Notes under the pieces: generated by a model
Databases searched by the model: none
Told to the model about the DNA's origin: nothing
Seen by the model: the letters and a program-made list of their open reading frames with translations, nothing else
Shown: positions 54,357 to 62,722 of the stretch, piece after piece
Position numbering within the stretch: the first letter of the stretch is position 1
How the letters are laid out: the number at the start of each line of letters is the position of its first letter
Program-made: the position numbers and the translations under genes
Source of the DNA: Rhodocyclales bacterium
GTDB lineage: Bacteria > Pseudomonadota > Gammaproteobacteria > Burkholderiales > Rhodocyclaceae
NCBI GenBank assembly: GCA_016214145.1
Contig: JACRPA010000003.1
Coordinates: 1-64,000, forward strand
Length of the DNA stretch: 64,000 nucleotides
Reading direction: 5' to 3'

Positions 54357-55096
54357 TACCCGCCTCCCCCGATCATGCCGGGCACGCGCACCCGCTGCTC
54401 GACGAAATGCAGCACGCGGTTGATGGCGAAGGCGGTGATGAAATACAGGCCGGTGACGGCGAGATAGATTTCGATGCCGCGCGAGGTTTCCTCCTGCGCC
54501 TGCAGGGCGAACAGGGTGAGTTCGGAGATGCTGACGGCAAAGGCCACCGCCGAGTTCTTGACGATGTTCATCGACTCGCTGGTGAGCGGCGGGATGACGA
54601 TGCGGAAGGCCATCGGCAGCAGCACGTAGCGGTAGGTCTGCGGCAGGGTGAATCCCATCGCCAGCCCGGCCATGCGCTGCCCGCCCGTCAGCGACTGGAT
54701 GCCGGCGCGCACCTGCTCGGAAATGCGCGCCGAGGTGAACAGTCCCAGGCCGAGCACCACCAGGAGGAAGCTCGGCACGCCGCGCAGCGGCGGGATCAGC
54801 GCCGGCACGACGTGGTACCAGAGGAAGATCTGCACCAGCAGGGGAATGTTGCGGAACAGCTCCGTCCAGGCATTGCCGAGCAGCACCAGGCCGCGATGCG
54901 GCGCGGTGCGCAGGATGCCCATGATCGAGCCGAGCACGAGCGCCACCAGCAGCGCCAGCAGCGATACCGAGATCGTCCAGCCCCAGGCGGAGAGCAGCCA
55001 GTCGAGGTAAGTGATGTCGCCGGCGCCGCCGAAGCAGCGCGGCACCATGTTGCCGTCGATGGTGTCCTTGCAGAAGACCTGCCAGTCCCAATTCAT
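54356..55096 (-). CDS. gltJ: Glutamate/aspartate ABC transporter permease GltJ
   Basis: The 246-residue permease has 'WTELFRNIPLLVQIFLWYHV' and the EAA loop 'SEQVRAGIQSLTGGQRMAGL'. It is longer at the N-terminus than GltK, as usual. It lies downstream of gltI across a 131-base gap that holds a large inverted repeat. Confidence 0.93.
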   Translation of the reverse strand: MNWDWQVFCKDTIDGNMVPRCFGGAGDITYLDWLLSAWGWTISVSLLALLVALVLGSIMGILRTAPHRGLVLLGNAWTELFRNIPLLVQIFLWYHVVPALIPPLRGVPSFLLVVLGLGLFTSARISEQVRAGIQSLTGGQRMAGLAMGFTLPQTYRYVLLPMAFRIVIPPLTSESMNIVKNSAVAFAVSISELTLFALQAQEETSRGIEIYLAVTGLYFITAFAINRVLHFVEQRVRVPGMIGGGG

Positions 55097-55126
55097 CGCG
55101 AAGAACGGCTCCGAAACTTCAATTCA

Positions 55127-55209
55127 ACCACGGCGCATACGGCGACACGGCGAAAACCCGACGGAATTGGAATTTTGACTTCACGCCGTGTCGCCGTGCT
55201 CGCCGTGGT
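55127..55209. repeat. Large inverted repeat between gltI and gltJ
   Basis: ACCACGGCGcatACGGCGACACGGCG (as two parts, 55127-55152) and its near complement (55184-55209) match at 23 of 26 positions, with a 31-base spacer. The transcript would form a long hairpin inside the glt operon. It could reduce permease expression relative to the binding protein, as extragenic palindromes do elsewhere, or be a mobile repeat. Confidence 0.8.
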
Positions 55210-55227
55210 GGGCTGTTTGTTACGTCG

Positions 55228-56142
55228 TCACTTCTTCGCGTAGTCTTCCGCCGGCTTGTCGTTCGGGTTGGCCCAGGCCGCCTTGGTCGCCTCCGACGCC
55301 GGCAGGCCGATTGGCTTGTTGGCCGGCGGAATCGGCTGCATGAACCACTTGTCGTAGATCTTCGCCATTTCGCCCGACTTGATCAGCGCCTTCAGGCTGT
55401 CGTCCACCGCCTTCTTGAAGGCCGGGTCGTCCTTGCGCAGCATGATGGCGATCGGCTCGACAGCCAGCACCTCGCCGACGATCTTGAAGTCGGCAGGGTT
55501 CTTCGATTTGGCGATGTTGCCGGCGAGGATCTGGCCGTCCATGACGAAGGCGTCGGCGCGGCCGGATTCAAGCAGCAGGAAGCTGTCGGCGTGGTCCTTG
55601 CCGAACACCTCCTTGAAATCCACGCCGGTGGCGCGCTCGTGCTTGCGCAGGAGCTGCACCGAGGTGGTGCCGGTGGTGGTGGCGACGTTGCGGCCGTTGA
55701 GCTGGGCGATCGAGGTGATGCCGGAATTGGCCTTGACGGCGATGCGCACTTCCTCGACATAGGTGGTGACGGCGAAGGCGACGTCCTTCTGGCGGGCGGC
55801 GTTGTTGGTGGTCGAGCCGCACTCGATGTCGACCGTGCCGTTCTGCGTGAGCGGGATGCGGTTCTGCGAGGTGACGGGCTGGTACTTGATGTCCAGCCTG
55901 GCCAGGCCCAGCTGTTTCTGCACGTCGGCCAGGGCGCGCTGGCACAGCTCGACGTGGAAACCGGCGAACTTGCCGTCGCCGGTGGTGAAGGACAGGCCGC
56001 CGGAGGATTCGCGCACGCCCATGGTGGCGGCGCCGCTGTCCTTGATCTTCTTCAGCGTGCCTGTGTCCTGCGACAGGGCGGGAAGGGCGATGCACAGGCT
56101 GGCGGCAAAAGTCAGTCCCTGCAGTACGGCGATATTCCTCAT
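55228..56142 (-). CDS. gltI: Glutamate/aspartate periplasmic binding protein
   Basis: The 304-residue protein has a signal peptide ('GLTFAASLCIALPALSQ'), the family 3 binding fold ('MGVRESSGGLSFTTGDGKFA', 'IECGSTTNNAARQKDVAFA') and a C-terminal 'IYDKWFMQPIPPANKPIGLP', all typical of GltI. It captures glutamate/aspartate for GltJKL. A GGAGGAG ribosome site precedes it. Confidence 0.94.
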   Translation of the reverse strand: MRNIAVLQGLTFAASLCIALPALSQDTGTLKKIKDSGAATMGVRESSGGLSFTTGDGKFAGFHVELCQRALADVQKQLGLARLDIKYQPVTSQNRIPLTQNGTVDIECGSTTNNAARQKDVAFAVTTYVEEVRIAVKANSGITSIAQLNGRNVATTTGTTSVQLLRKHERATGVDFKEVFGKDHADSFLLLESGRADAFVMDGQILAGNIAKSKNPADFKIVGEVLAVEPIAIMLRKDDPAFKKAVDDSLKALIKSGEMAKIYDKWFMQPIPPANKPIGLPASEATKAAWANPNDKPAEDYAKK

Positions 56143-56174
56143 GGCGGTCTCCTCCGGGATGGATTGTTCTTGGA

Positions 56175-56193
56175 GCGGGCATTCTATGCCCGC
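56175..56193. terminator. Hairpin between the ABC exporter and gltI
   Basis: GCGGGCAT-TCT-ATGCCCGC is a perfect eight-base-pair stem in the 63-base gap after the leftward gltI promoter side and the exporter end. No T-run is present, so it may be a weak terminator or an mRNA 3'-end stabiliser for the exporter transcript. Confidence 0.45.
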
Positions 56194-56205
56194 CGAATCG
56201 GTTTG

Positions 56206-58014
56206 TTAAGCCGTTTCCTGCTCCGCCTCCTCCTGCTGCTGCAGCGCCCACATCTGGGCGTAGGCGCCGTCCTCGTCGAGCAGCGCCCGGTGGGTGCCGC
56301 GCTCGACGATGCGGCCCTGGTCGAGCACGAGGATCTCGTCGGCGTTCATGACGGTCGACAGGCGGTGGGCGATGACCAGCGTGGTGCGGCCGAGGGCGAT
56401 GCGCTCCAGTTCGGCCTGGATGGCTTTTTCCGACTTGGAGTCGAGCGCCGAAGTGGCCTCGTCGAAGATCAGGATGGGCGGGTTCTTCAGCAGCGCGCGG
56501 GCGATGGCGACGCGCTGCTTCTCGCCGCCGGAGAGCTTGAGGCCGCGCTCGCCGACGCGGGTCTCGTACTTGTCCGGCAGGGTTTCGACGAAGTCGTGGA
56601 TGTGGGCGGCCTGCGCGGCAGCGATGACGTCCTCGCGACGGGCATCCGGCCGGCCGTACTGGATGTTGTAGTAAATGGAATCGTTGAACAGCACCGTGTC
56701 CTGCGGCACGATGCCGATGGCCGCGCGCAGGCTGGCCTGCGTCAGGCGGCGGATGTCCGCGCCGCTCACCTTCACCGCGCCGGACTGCACGTCGTAGAAG
56801 CGGAACAGCAGCCGCGACAGCGTCGACTTGCCCGACCCCGAATGGCCCACCACCGCCACGGTGCGGCCGGCGGGAATTGAAAAGTCGACGTCGAAGAGGA
56901 TCTGCCGCTTCGCCTCGTAGGAAAAGCCGACATGCTCGAAGCGCACGGCGCAGGGGCCGGGCGGGAGCGCCGCCGCATCCGGCGCGTCGGCGATCTCGCG
57001 GTGTTCCGATTTCAGCGCGAACATGCGCTCGATGTCCGTCAGCGCCTGGCGGATCTCGCGGTAGAGCACGCCGAGCCAGTTGAGCGGGATGTAGAGCTGG
57101 ATCAGCAGCGCGTTGACCAGCACGATGTCGCCCACCGTCATCGAGCCGTTGGCCACGCCGGTGGCCGCCCGCCACATGATCAGCGTCACCGCCACGGCGA
57201 TGATGGCGGCCTGGCCGATGTTGAGGAAGGACAGCGAGAACTGGCTCTTCACCTGCGCCGCTTCCCACTTCTGCATCTCCTGGTCGTAGCGCCGCGCCTC
57301 GTACTCCTCGTTGTTGAAGTACTTCACCGTCTCGTAGTTGAGCAGGCTGTCGACGGCGCGCGAATTGGCGGCCGAGTCGATCTCGTTGGCCTCGCGCCGC
57401 AGCGCCGTGCGCCAGTTGGTCACCAGCACGGTGAAGGCGATGTAGAAGGCCAGCGCGCCGACGGTGATCCAGACGAAACTCGATTCGTAGCGCGAGGCCA
57501 GGATGCCGAGCACCAGTCCCACCTCGACCAGCGTCGGCAGGATGCTGTAGATGGTGTAGCTGATCAGCGTGCCGATGGAGCGCGTGCCGCGCTCGATGTC
57601 GCGCGTCAAGCCGCCGGTCTGGCGCTCCAGGTGGAAGCGCAGCGAGAGCGCGTGCAGGTGGCGGAACACCTGCAGGGCGATGCTGCGCACCGCCTGCTGC
57701 GTGACCCGCGCGAAGAGCAGCTCGCGCAGCTCGGTGAACAGCGACATCGAGAAGCGCAGCAGGCCGTAGGCGGCGAGCAGGGCCAGCGGCACGACGAGCG
57801 CCGCCCGCTCGGCGGTGAAGGTGTCCACGATCTCCTTGAAGATCAGCGGCACCCCGACGTTGGCGCCTTTGGCGGCGACCAGGCAGAGCAGGGCGAACAG
57901 CACGCGCCCCCGGTAGGCCCAGATGTAGGGCACCAGGCTGCGGATGGTCTGCCAGTCGCGGCGCTGGCCGGTGTCCGGGGCGGGCAGGGCTCGTGCGGAA
58001 TAGGTGCGGCGCAT
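56206..58014 (-). CDS. Atm1-type ABC exporter (fused permease-ATPase)
   Basis: The 602-residue half-transporter has six membrane helices and an ATPase with Walker A 'AVVGHSGSGKSTLSRLLFRF', signature 'LKLSGGEKQRVAIARALLKN' and 'ILIFDEATSALDSKSEKAIQ'. The loop 'DSLLNYETVKYFNNEEYEARRYD' (cut here to its core) is diagnostic of the Atm1/HMT1 group, which exports glutathione or glutathione-metal/sulfur compounds. It is divergent from the TetR gene. Confidence 0.9.
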   Translation of the reverse strand: MRRTYSARALPAPDTGQRRDWQTIRSLVPYIWAYRGRVLFALLCLVAAKGANVGVPLIFKEIVDTFTAERAALVVPLALLAAYGLLRFSMSLFTELRELLFARVTQQAVRSIALQVFRHLHALSLRFHLERQTGGLTRDIERGTRSIGTLISYTIYSILPTLVEVGLVLGILASRYESSFVWITVGALAFYIAFTVLVTNWRTALRREANEIDSAANSRAVDSLLNYETVKYFNNEEYEARRYDQEMQKWEAAQVKSQFSLSFLNIGQAAIIAVAVTLIMWRAATGVANGSMTVGDIVLVNALLIQLYIPLNWLGVLYREIRQALTDIERMFALKSEHREIADAPDAAALPPGPCAVRFEHVGFSYEAKRQILFDVDFSIPAGRTVAVVGHSGSGKSTLSRLLFRFYDVQSGAVKVSGADIRRLTQASLRAAIGIVPQDTVLFNDSIYYNIQYGRPDARREDVIAAAQAAHIHDFVETLPDKYETRVGERGLKLSGGEKQRVAIARALLKNPPILIFDEATSALDSKSEKAIQAELERIALGRTTLVIAHRLSTVMNADEILVLDQGRIVERGTHRALLDEDGAYAQMWALQQQEEAEQETA

Positions 58015-58080
58015 CGTTCGATTCTAAAGTACTTATGGCCCGAAGCCGCCGCTCTTAGGCGTCGGCGCCTAATCCACCGC

Positions 58081-58125
58081 TTGACATCGTCCGAATCGGA
58101 CGTATGATTCAAACAACCGTTTGAA
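58081..58125 (+). promoter_or_regulatory. Promoter with two palindromic operators before the PsrA-like gene
   Basis: TTGACA (58081-58086) and TATGAT (58103-58108) are 16 bases apart. The spacer is almost filled by the palindrome CGTCCGA-A-TCGGACG (58088-58102), and the start region by TTCAAAC-AACC-GTTTGAA (58108-58125). The second has the CAAAC-N4-GTTTG form bound by PsrA-type repressors, so autorepression lifted by acyl-CoA is likely. The first may bind a different regulator. Confidence 0.78.
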
Positions 58126-58136
58126 ACGAGCGTTCT

Positions 58137-58835
58137 ATGAGCCTGATTGAAGCGAAGCAGTCCCCCGACACCCGCGAGCGCATCCTCGATGCCGCCGAAG
58201 CCCTCTTCGTCGAGCACGGCTTCGAGGCGACCACGATGCGCCTGATCACCGGCTGCGCCGGCGTCAACCTGGCCTCGATCAATTACCATTTCGGCAGCAA
58301 GGAAGCCCTCATCCAGGACGTTTTCCGCCGCCGCCTGACCTGGCTCAACGAGGAACGCCTGAACGCGCTCGACCGCTTCGAGAAGGAAGCCAAGGGCGCG
58401 CCGCTCAAGCCCCACCAGATCGTCGAGGCCTTCTTCGGCGTTTCGCTGCGCATGGCGGCGGATACCGAGCACGGCGGCCATACCTTCATGCGCCTGCTGG
58501 GCCGCACCTATACCGAGCCGACCGCCTTCGTGCGCCAGTTCCTCGCCGACGAATACGCCGCCGTGGTGCCGCGCTTCAAGCAGGCGCTGTTCCGCTCCTT
58601 GCCGGATGTGCCGCCGGAGGAAATCCTCTGGCGCTTCCATTTCATGCTCGGCGCCATGTCCTACGCCATCGCCGGCACCGACGCCCTGCAGCTGGTCGCC
58701 GAGTACGAGATGGACGAAAAGGACCCCGGCGCCCTGGCGCGCCGACTGATGCCCTTCCTGCTCGGCGGCCTGCGTGCACCGCTGGCCGGGCAGGCGGCCA
58801 AGGCGAAGGAAAAGGGCTCGCGCCGGGCCGCCTGA
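58137..58835 (+). CDS. TetR-family regulator, PsrA-like
   Basis: The 232-residue protein has the TetR HTH 'TRERILDAAEALFVEHGFEA' through 'VNLASINYHFGSKEALIQDV' and a ligand domain of the fatty-acid regulator type ('HTFMRLLGRTYTEPTAFVRQ'). Its own operator looks like a PsrA box, and fadE and fadI follow on the same strand. It most likely represses beta-oxidation genes until a long-chain acyl-CoA is bound. Confidence 0.87.
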   Translation: MSLIEAKQSPDTRERILDAAEALFVEHGFEATTMRLITGCAGVNLASINYHFGSKEALIQDVFRRRLTWLNEERLNALDRFEKEAKGAPLKPHQIVEAFFGVSLRMAADTEHGGHTFMRLLGRTYTEPTAFVRQFLADEYAAVVPRFKQALFRSLPDVPPEEILWRFHFMLGAMSYAIAGTDALQLVAEYEMDEKDPGALARRLMPFLLGGLRAPLAGQAAKAKEKGSRRAA

Positions 58836-58914
58836 CTGCGGAAATGTTCCAACCCGGCCGTAAACAAGTCAAGACGGCGAAGAATCCCGCCGGAGGAAGA
58901 CAAAGGAGAACAGC

Positions 58915-61242
58915 ATGACCTGGACCATTCTGATTGCCCTGCCCCTGATCGCCCTCGCGGCGCTCTTCGCCATCCGGCCGCTGCGCCGCGCCATCGTGAC
59001 GCGGCCGCTCTTCGCCGCCTACCGCAGGATGCTGCCGCAGATGTCGCAGACCGAGAAGGAGGCGCTCGAGGCCGGCAGCGTCTGGTGGGAGGGCGAGCTG
59101 TTCCACGGCCGTCCCGACTGGAACAAGCTGCTGGCCTATCCGCAGCCGAAGCTCACCGCCGAGGAACAGTCCTTCCTCGACAACGAGACCGCGGAACTGT
59201 GCCGCCTGTCCGACGACTGGGTCTCCTCGCACTACGACCACGACCTCTCGCCGCAGGCCTGGCAGTACCTGAAGGAGAAGGGCTTCCTCGGCATGATCAT
59301 CCCGAAGAAGTACGGCGGCCTGGAGTTTTCCGCCTACGCCCATTCCGAGGTGGTGACCAAGCTGTCCACCCGCTGCGCCGCTACCGCGGTGTCGGTGATG
59401 GTGCCGAATTCCCTCGGCCCGGCCGAACTGTTGCTGCATTACGGCACCGATGAACAGAAGAGCCACTACCTGCCGCGCCTGGCCAGGGGCCTCGACATCC
59501 CCTGCTTCGCGCTGACCAGCCCCTGGGCCGGCTCGGACGCCGCTTCGATCCCCGACCAGGGCATCGTCTGCCGCGGCATGTGGCAGGGCAGGGAAGTCGT
59601 CGGCATGCGCGTCACCTGGGACAAGCGCTACATCACCCTGGCCCCGGTCGCCACGGTGGTCGGCCTGGCCTTCCGCCTCTTCGATCCGGAACATCTGCTC
59701 GGCGAAACCGAAGATATCGGCATTACCTGCGCGCTGGTGCCGGCTGCCCATCCGGGCATGGAGACCGGCCGCCGCCACTTCCCGCTCAATGCCGCCTGGC
59801 ACAACGGCCCGACGCGCGGCAAGGACGTTTTCATGCCGCTGGATTTCATCATCGGCGGGCCGAAAATGGCCGGCCAGGGCTGGCGCATGCTGATGGAGTG
59901 CCTCGCCGCCGGCCGTTCCATTTCGCTGCCGGCCTCCAACACCGGCATGCAGAAGCTGGCGGTGCGCACCGTCGGCGGCTATGCCCGCGTGCGCAGCCAG
60001 TTCAAGACGGCCATCGGCAAGTTCGAGGGCATCCAGGAGCCGCTGGCGCGCCTGGGCGGCAACCTCTATCTCTGCGACGCCGCCCGCGTCATGACCGCCG
60101 GCGCGATCGACCTCGGCGAGAAGCCCTCGGTGGTCTCCGCCATCGTCAAGTACCACGTCACCGAGCGCGCCCGCCAGGCGATGAACGACGGCATGGACAT
60201 CCTCGGCGGCAAGGGCATCTGCCTCGGCCCGTCGAACTTCCTCGGCCGCGCCTACCAGCAGGTGCCGGTCGGCATCACCGTGGAGGGCGCCAACATCCTG
60301 ACGCGCAGCCTGATCATCTTCGGCCAGGGCGCCATCCGCTGCCATCCCTACGTGCTGGTCGAGATGCAGGCCGCCCAGAAGAACGACCTCGTCGCCTTCG
60401 ACAAGGCGCTCTTCGCCCACATCGGCCACACCGTCGGCAACGGCTTGCGCGCCTTCTTCACCGGCCTCACCGGTTCGAATTTCGTCGGCGTGCCGGCGCA
60501 TGTCGCGCCGGAGACGCGCCGCTACTACCAGCAATTGACGCGCTTCTCCGCCGCCTTCGCCTTCCTCGCCGACGTGTCGATGCTGGTGATGGGCGGCGAC
60601 CTCAAGCGCAAGGAAAAGCTTTCGGCGCGCATGGGCGACATCCTCTCGCTGATGTACCTCGCCTCGGCGGTGCTCAAGCGCTACGAGACGGAAGGGCGCC
60701 AGCAGGCCGACGCGCCGCTGATGCACTGGGCGATCTGGGACGCGATGTTCAAGGCGCAGAACGCCTTCGAGGGCGTGGTCTCGAATTTCCCCAGCAAGTT
60801 CGTGTCGACCCTGCTGCGGCGGACCATCTTCCCGCTCGGCCGGCCCTACGTCGTGCCGTCCGACCGACTCGGCGGCCAGGTGGCGGACCTGCTCATCGCC
60901 CCCTCGGCGACGCGCGACCGCCTCACCGCCGGCATGTACATTCCGCGCGACGAGGACGACGCCGTCGGCGTGATCGAGCTGGCGCTGGAGGCCACCCTCG
61001 CCGCAGAGCCGATCCACGCCAAGCTGCGCGCCGCGCAGAAGGCCGGCAAGCTGGAAGGCCGCAGCGCCCAGGACCTCGAAAGTCAGGCGCTGGCGCACGG
61101 CGTCATCACGAGCGCCGAGCATGCGCTGCTGGTGCGCGCCCGCGAACTGACGGGCGAAGTCATCAAGGTCGACGACTTCCCCTTCGATCTCGGCCTGCAG
61201 CGCAGCGAACCGAAGCCGGTCGCGCACCGCGCCGCTGCCTGA
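58915..61242 (+). CDS. fadE: FadE-type acyl-CoA dehydrogenase
   Basis: The 775-residue protein has two N-terminal hydrophobic helices, then the acyl-CoA dehydrogenase core ('FLGMIIPKKYGGLEFSAYAH', 'ALTSPWAGSDAASIPDQGIV', 'GGKGICLGPSNFLGRAYQQV') and the long FadE-specific C-terminal region. It carries out the first oxidation of long-chain acyl-CoA at the membrane. AAAGGAGAA precedes the ATG, 79 bases after the regulator. Confidence 0.93.
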   Translation: MTWTILIALPLIALAALFAIRPLRRAIVTRPLFAAYRRMLPQMSQTEKEALEAGSVWWEGELFHGRPDWNKLLAYPQPKLTAEEQSFLDNETAELCRLSDDWVSSHYDHDLSPQAWQYLKEKGFLGMIIPKKYGGLEFSAYAHSEVVTKLSTRCAATAVSVMVPNSLGPAELLLHYGTDEQKSHYLPRLARGLDIPCFALTSPWAGSDAASIPDQGIVCRGMWQGREVVGMRVTWDKRYITLAPVATVVGLAFRLFDPEHLLGETEDIGITCALVPAAHPGMETGRRHFPLNAAWHNGPTRGKDVFMPLDFIIGGPKMAGQGWRMLMECLAAGRSISLPASNTGMQKLAVRTVGGYARVRSQFKTAIGKFEGIQEPLARLGGNLYLCDAARVMTAGAIDLGEKPSVVSAIVKYHVTERARQAMNDGMDILGGKGICLGPSNFLGRAYQQVPVGITVEGANILTRSLIIFGQGAIRCHPYVLVEMQAAQKNDLVAFDKALFAHIGHTVGNGLRAFFTGLTGSNFVGVPAHVAPETRRYYQQLTRFSAAFAFLADVSMLVMGGDLKRKEKLSARMGDILSLMYLASAVLKRYETEGRQQADAPLMHWAIWDAMFKAQNAFEGVVSNFPSKFVSTLLRRTIFPLGRPYVVPSDRLGGQVADLLIAPSATRDRLTAGMYIPRDEDDAVGVIELALEATLAAEPIHAKLRAAQKAGKLEGRSAQDLESQALAHGVITSAEHALLVRARELTGEVIKVDDFPFDLGLQRSEPKPVAHRAAA

Positions 61243-61258
61243 CAAGCCAACCGCATTG

Positions 61259-61366
61259 AACGCAAAGTGCGCAAAGGTCGCAAAGAACGCAAAGGAAAAG
61301 CGTCAGCGATACCCGCATTTGACCGATTCTTCTTTGCGCCCTTTGCGACTTTGCGCGCTTTGCGTT
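61259..61366. repeat. Inverted repeat of GCAAAG units between fadE and fadI
   Basis: The left arm is built from iterated AACGCAAAG/GCGCAAAG/TCGCAAAG units (61259-61299). The right arm (about 61329-61366) is its complement with one gap (TTTGCGCCCTTTGCGACTTTG). The ~30-base centre is unrelated. The transcript would fold into a long hairpin between the two genes. The type looks like a dispersed extragenic element rather than a terminator, as no T-run follows. Confidence 0.82.
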
Positions 61367-61380
61367 GAAAGAGGTTCTTC

Positions 61381-62667
61381 ATGACATACCAACCGGTCTA
61401 CATCATCGACGGCGCGCGCACGCCCTTCCTCAAGGCGCGCAACGCCCCCGGCCCCTTCTCGGGGGGCGACCTCGCCACCGCCGCCGGCCGCGCCCTGCTG
61501 GTGCGCCAGCCTTTCGCCGCCGAGGAACTCGACGAGGTCATCCTCGGCTGCGCCTCGCCTTCTCCGGACGAGGTGAACATCGGCCGCGTCGCGGCGCTGC
61601 GCATGGGCTGCGGCCTCAAGGTGCCGGGCTGGACGGTGATGAGGAACTGCGCTTCCGGCATGCAGGCGCTCGACTCGGCCATCGCCAACATCCATTCCGG
61701 CCGCTCGCAACTGGTGCTGGCGGGCGGCGTCGACGCGCTGTCCCATGCGCCGCTGCTGTATTCCCGCACCATGGTGCTGTGGTTCGCCAAAATGGCGCAG
61801 GCGAAGACCGCCGGCCAGAAGGCCGCGCTGTTCGCCAGGCTCAAGCCCTCGGCGCTGCTCTCGCCGGTGATCGGCATCATGAAGGGCCTCACCGATCCGG
61901 TGGTGAATCTCCTGATGGGGCAGACGGCGGAGAACCTCGCGCACCGCTTCGGCATCACGCGCGAGCAGATGGACGCCTTCTCCGTGCGCAGCCACCAGCG
62001 CGTTGCCGCCGGCCAGGATGCCGGCCACTACGGCGAGGTGGTGCCGCTGGTCGGCCGCGACGGCCAGGTCTACGCCGCCGACGACGGCGTGCGGCGCGAC
62101 TCCTCGATGGAAGGCCTCGCCAAGCTGAAGCCCTTCTTCGACCGCAAGTACGGCAAGGTCACGCCCGGCAACAGCTCGCAGATCACCGACGGCGGCGCCT
62201 GGCTGATCCTCGCCTCCGAGGAAGCCGTGCAGCGCCACGGCCTGCAGCCGCTCGGCCGCATCGTCGATTCGCAATGGGCCGGCCTCGATCCGGCGCAGAT
62301 GGGCCTGGGTCCCGTGCACGCCGCCACGCCGATCCTGCAGCGCCACGGCCTCGGCCTCAACGACCTCGACGCCTGGGAAATCAACGAGGCCTTCGCCGCC
62401 CAGGTGATCGGCTGCCTCGAAGCGTGGAAGGACGCCGCCTACTGCAGGGAGCAGCTCGGCCTCGACGCCCCGCTGGGCGCGCTCGACGAGAGCAAGCTGA
62501 ATGTCGACGGCGGCGCCGTCGCGCTCGGCCACCCGGTCGGCGCCTCCGGCGCGCGCATCGTCCTGCACCTGCTGCAGGTGCTGCGGCGCACGGGCGGCAA
62601 GCGCGGCATCGCCACGATCTGCATCGGCGGCGGCCAGGGCGGCGCCATGCTGGTGGAAGCGGTTTAA
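61381..62667 (+). CDS. fadI: Acetyl-CoA C-acyltransferase (thiolase), FadI-like
   Basis: The 428-residue thiolase has the acyl-accepting Cys in 'RNCASGMQALDSAIANIHSG', 'WEINEAFAAQVIGCLEAW', the catalytic His in 'GGAVALGHPVGASGARIVLH' and the second Cys in 'CIGGGQGGAML'. It cleaves 3-ketoacyl-CoA in beta-oxidation. The length and the insertion around residues 120-170 fit the FadI type. No fadJ partner lies adjacent. Confidence 0.9.
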   Translation: MTYQPVYIIDGARTPFLKARNAPGPFSGGDLATAAGRALLVRQPFAAEELDEVILGCASPSPDEVNIGRVAALRMGCGLKVPGWTVMRNCASGMQALDSAIANIHSGRSQLVLAGGVDALSHAPLLYSRTMVLWFAKMAQAKTAGQKAALFARLKPSALLSPVIGIMKGLTDPVVNLLMGQTAENLAHRFGITREQMDAFSVRSHQRVAAGQDAGHYGEVVPLVGRDGQVYAADDGVRRDSSMEGLAKLKPFFDRKYGKVTPGNSSQITDGGAWLILASEEAVQRHGLQPLGRIVDSQWAGLDPAQMGLGPVHAATPILQRHGLGLNDLDAWEINEAFAAQVIGCLEAWKDAAYCREQLGLDAPLGALDESKLNVDGGAVALGHPVGASGARIVLHLLQVLRRTGGKRGIATICIGGGQGGAMLVEAV

Positions 62668-62722
62668 CAAGAGGAATAGAGCGTCTTCAGGCGCCTTTCG
62701 ACAACAATCAGGGGAGGGGAAC

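Noticed and set aside
53688-55091. 467-residue fused GltJ-GltK permease
   Set aside because: The first half is a shadow of gltJ in another frame; GltK starts at GTG 54356.
58642-61245. 867-codon minus-strand ORF opposite fadE
   Set aside because: It lies opposite a complete FadE with conserved motifs and has the low-information composition of a shadow frame.
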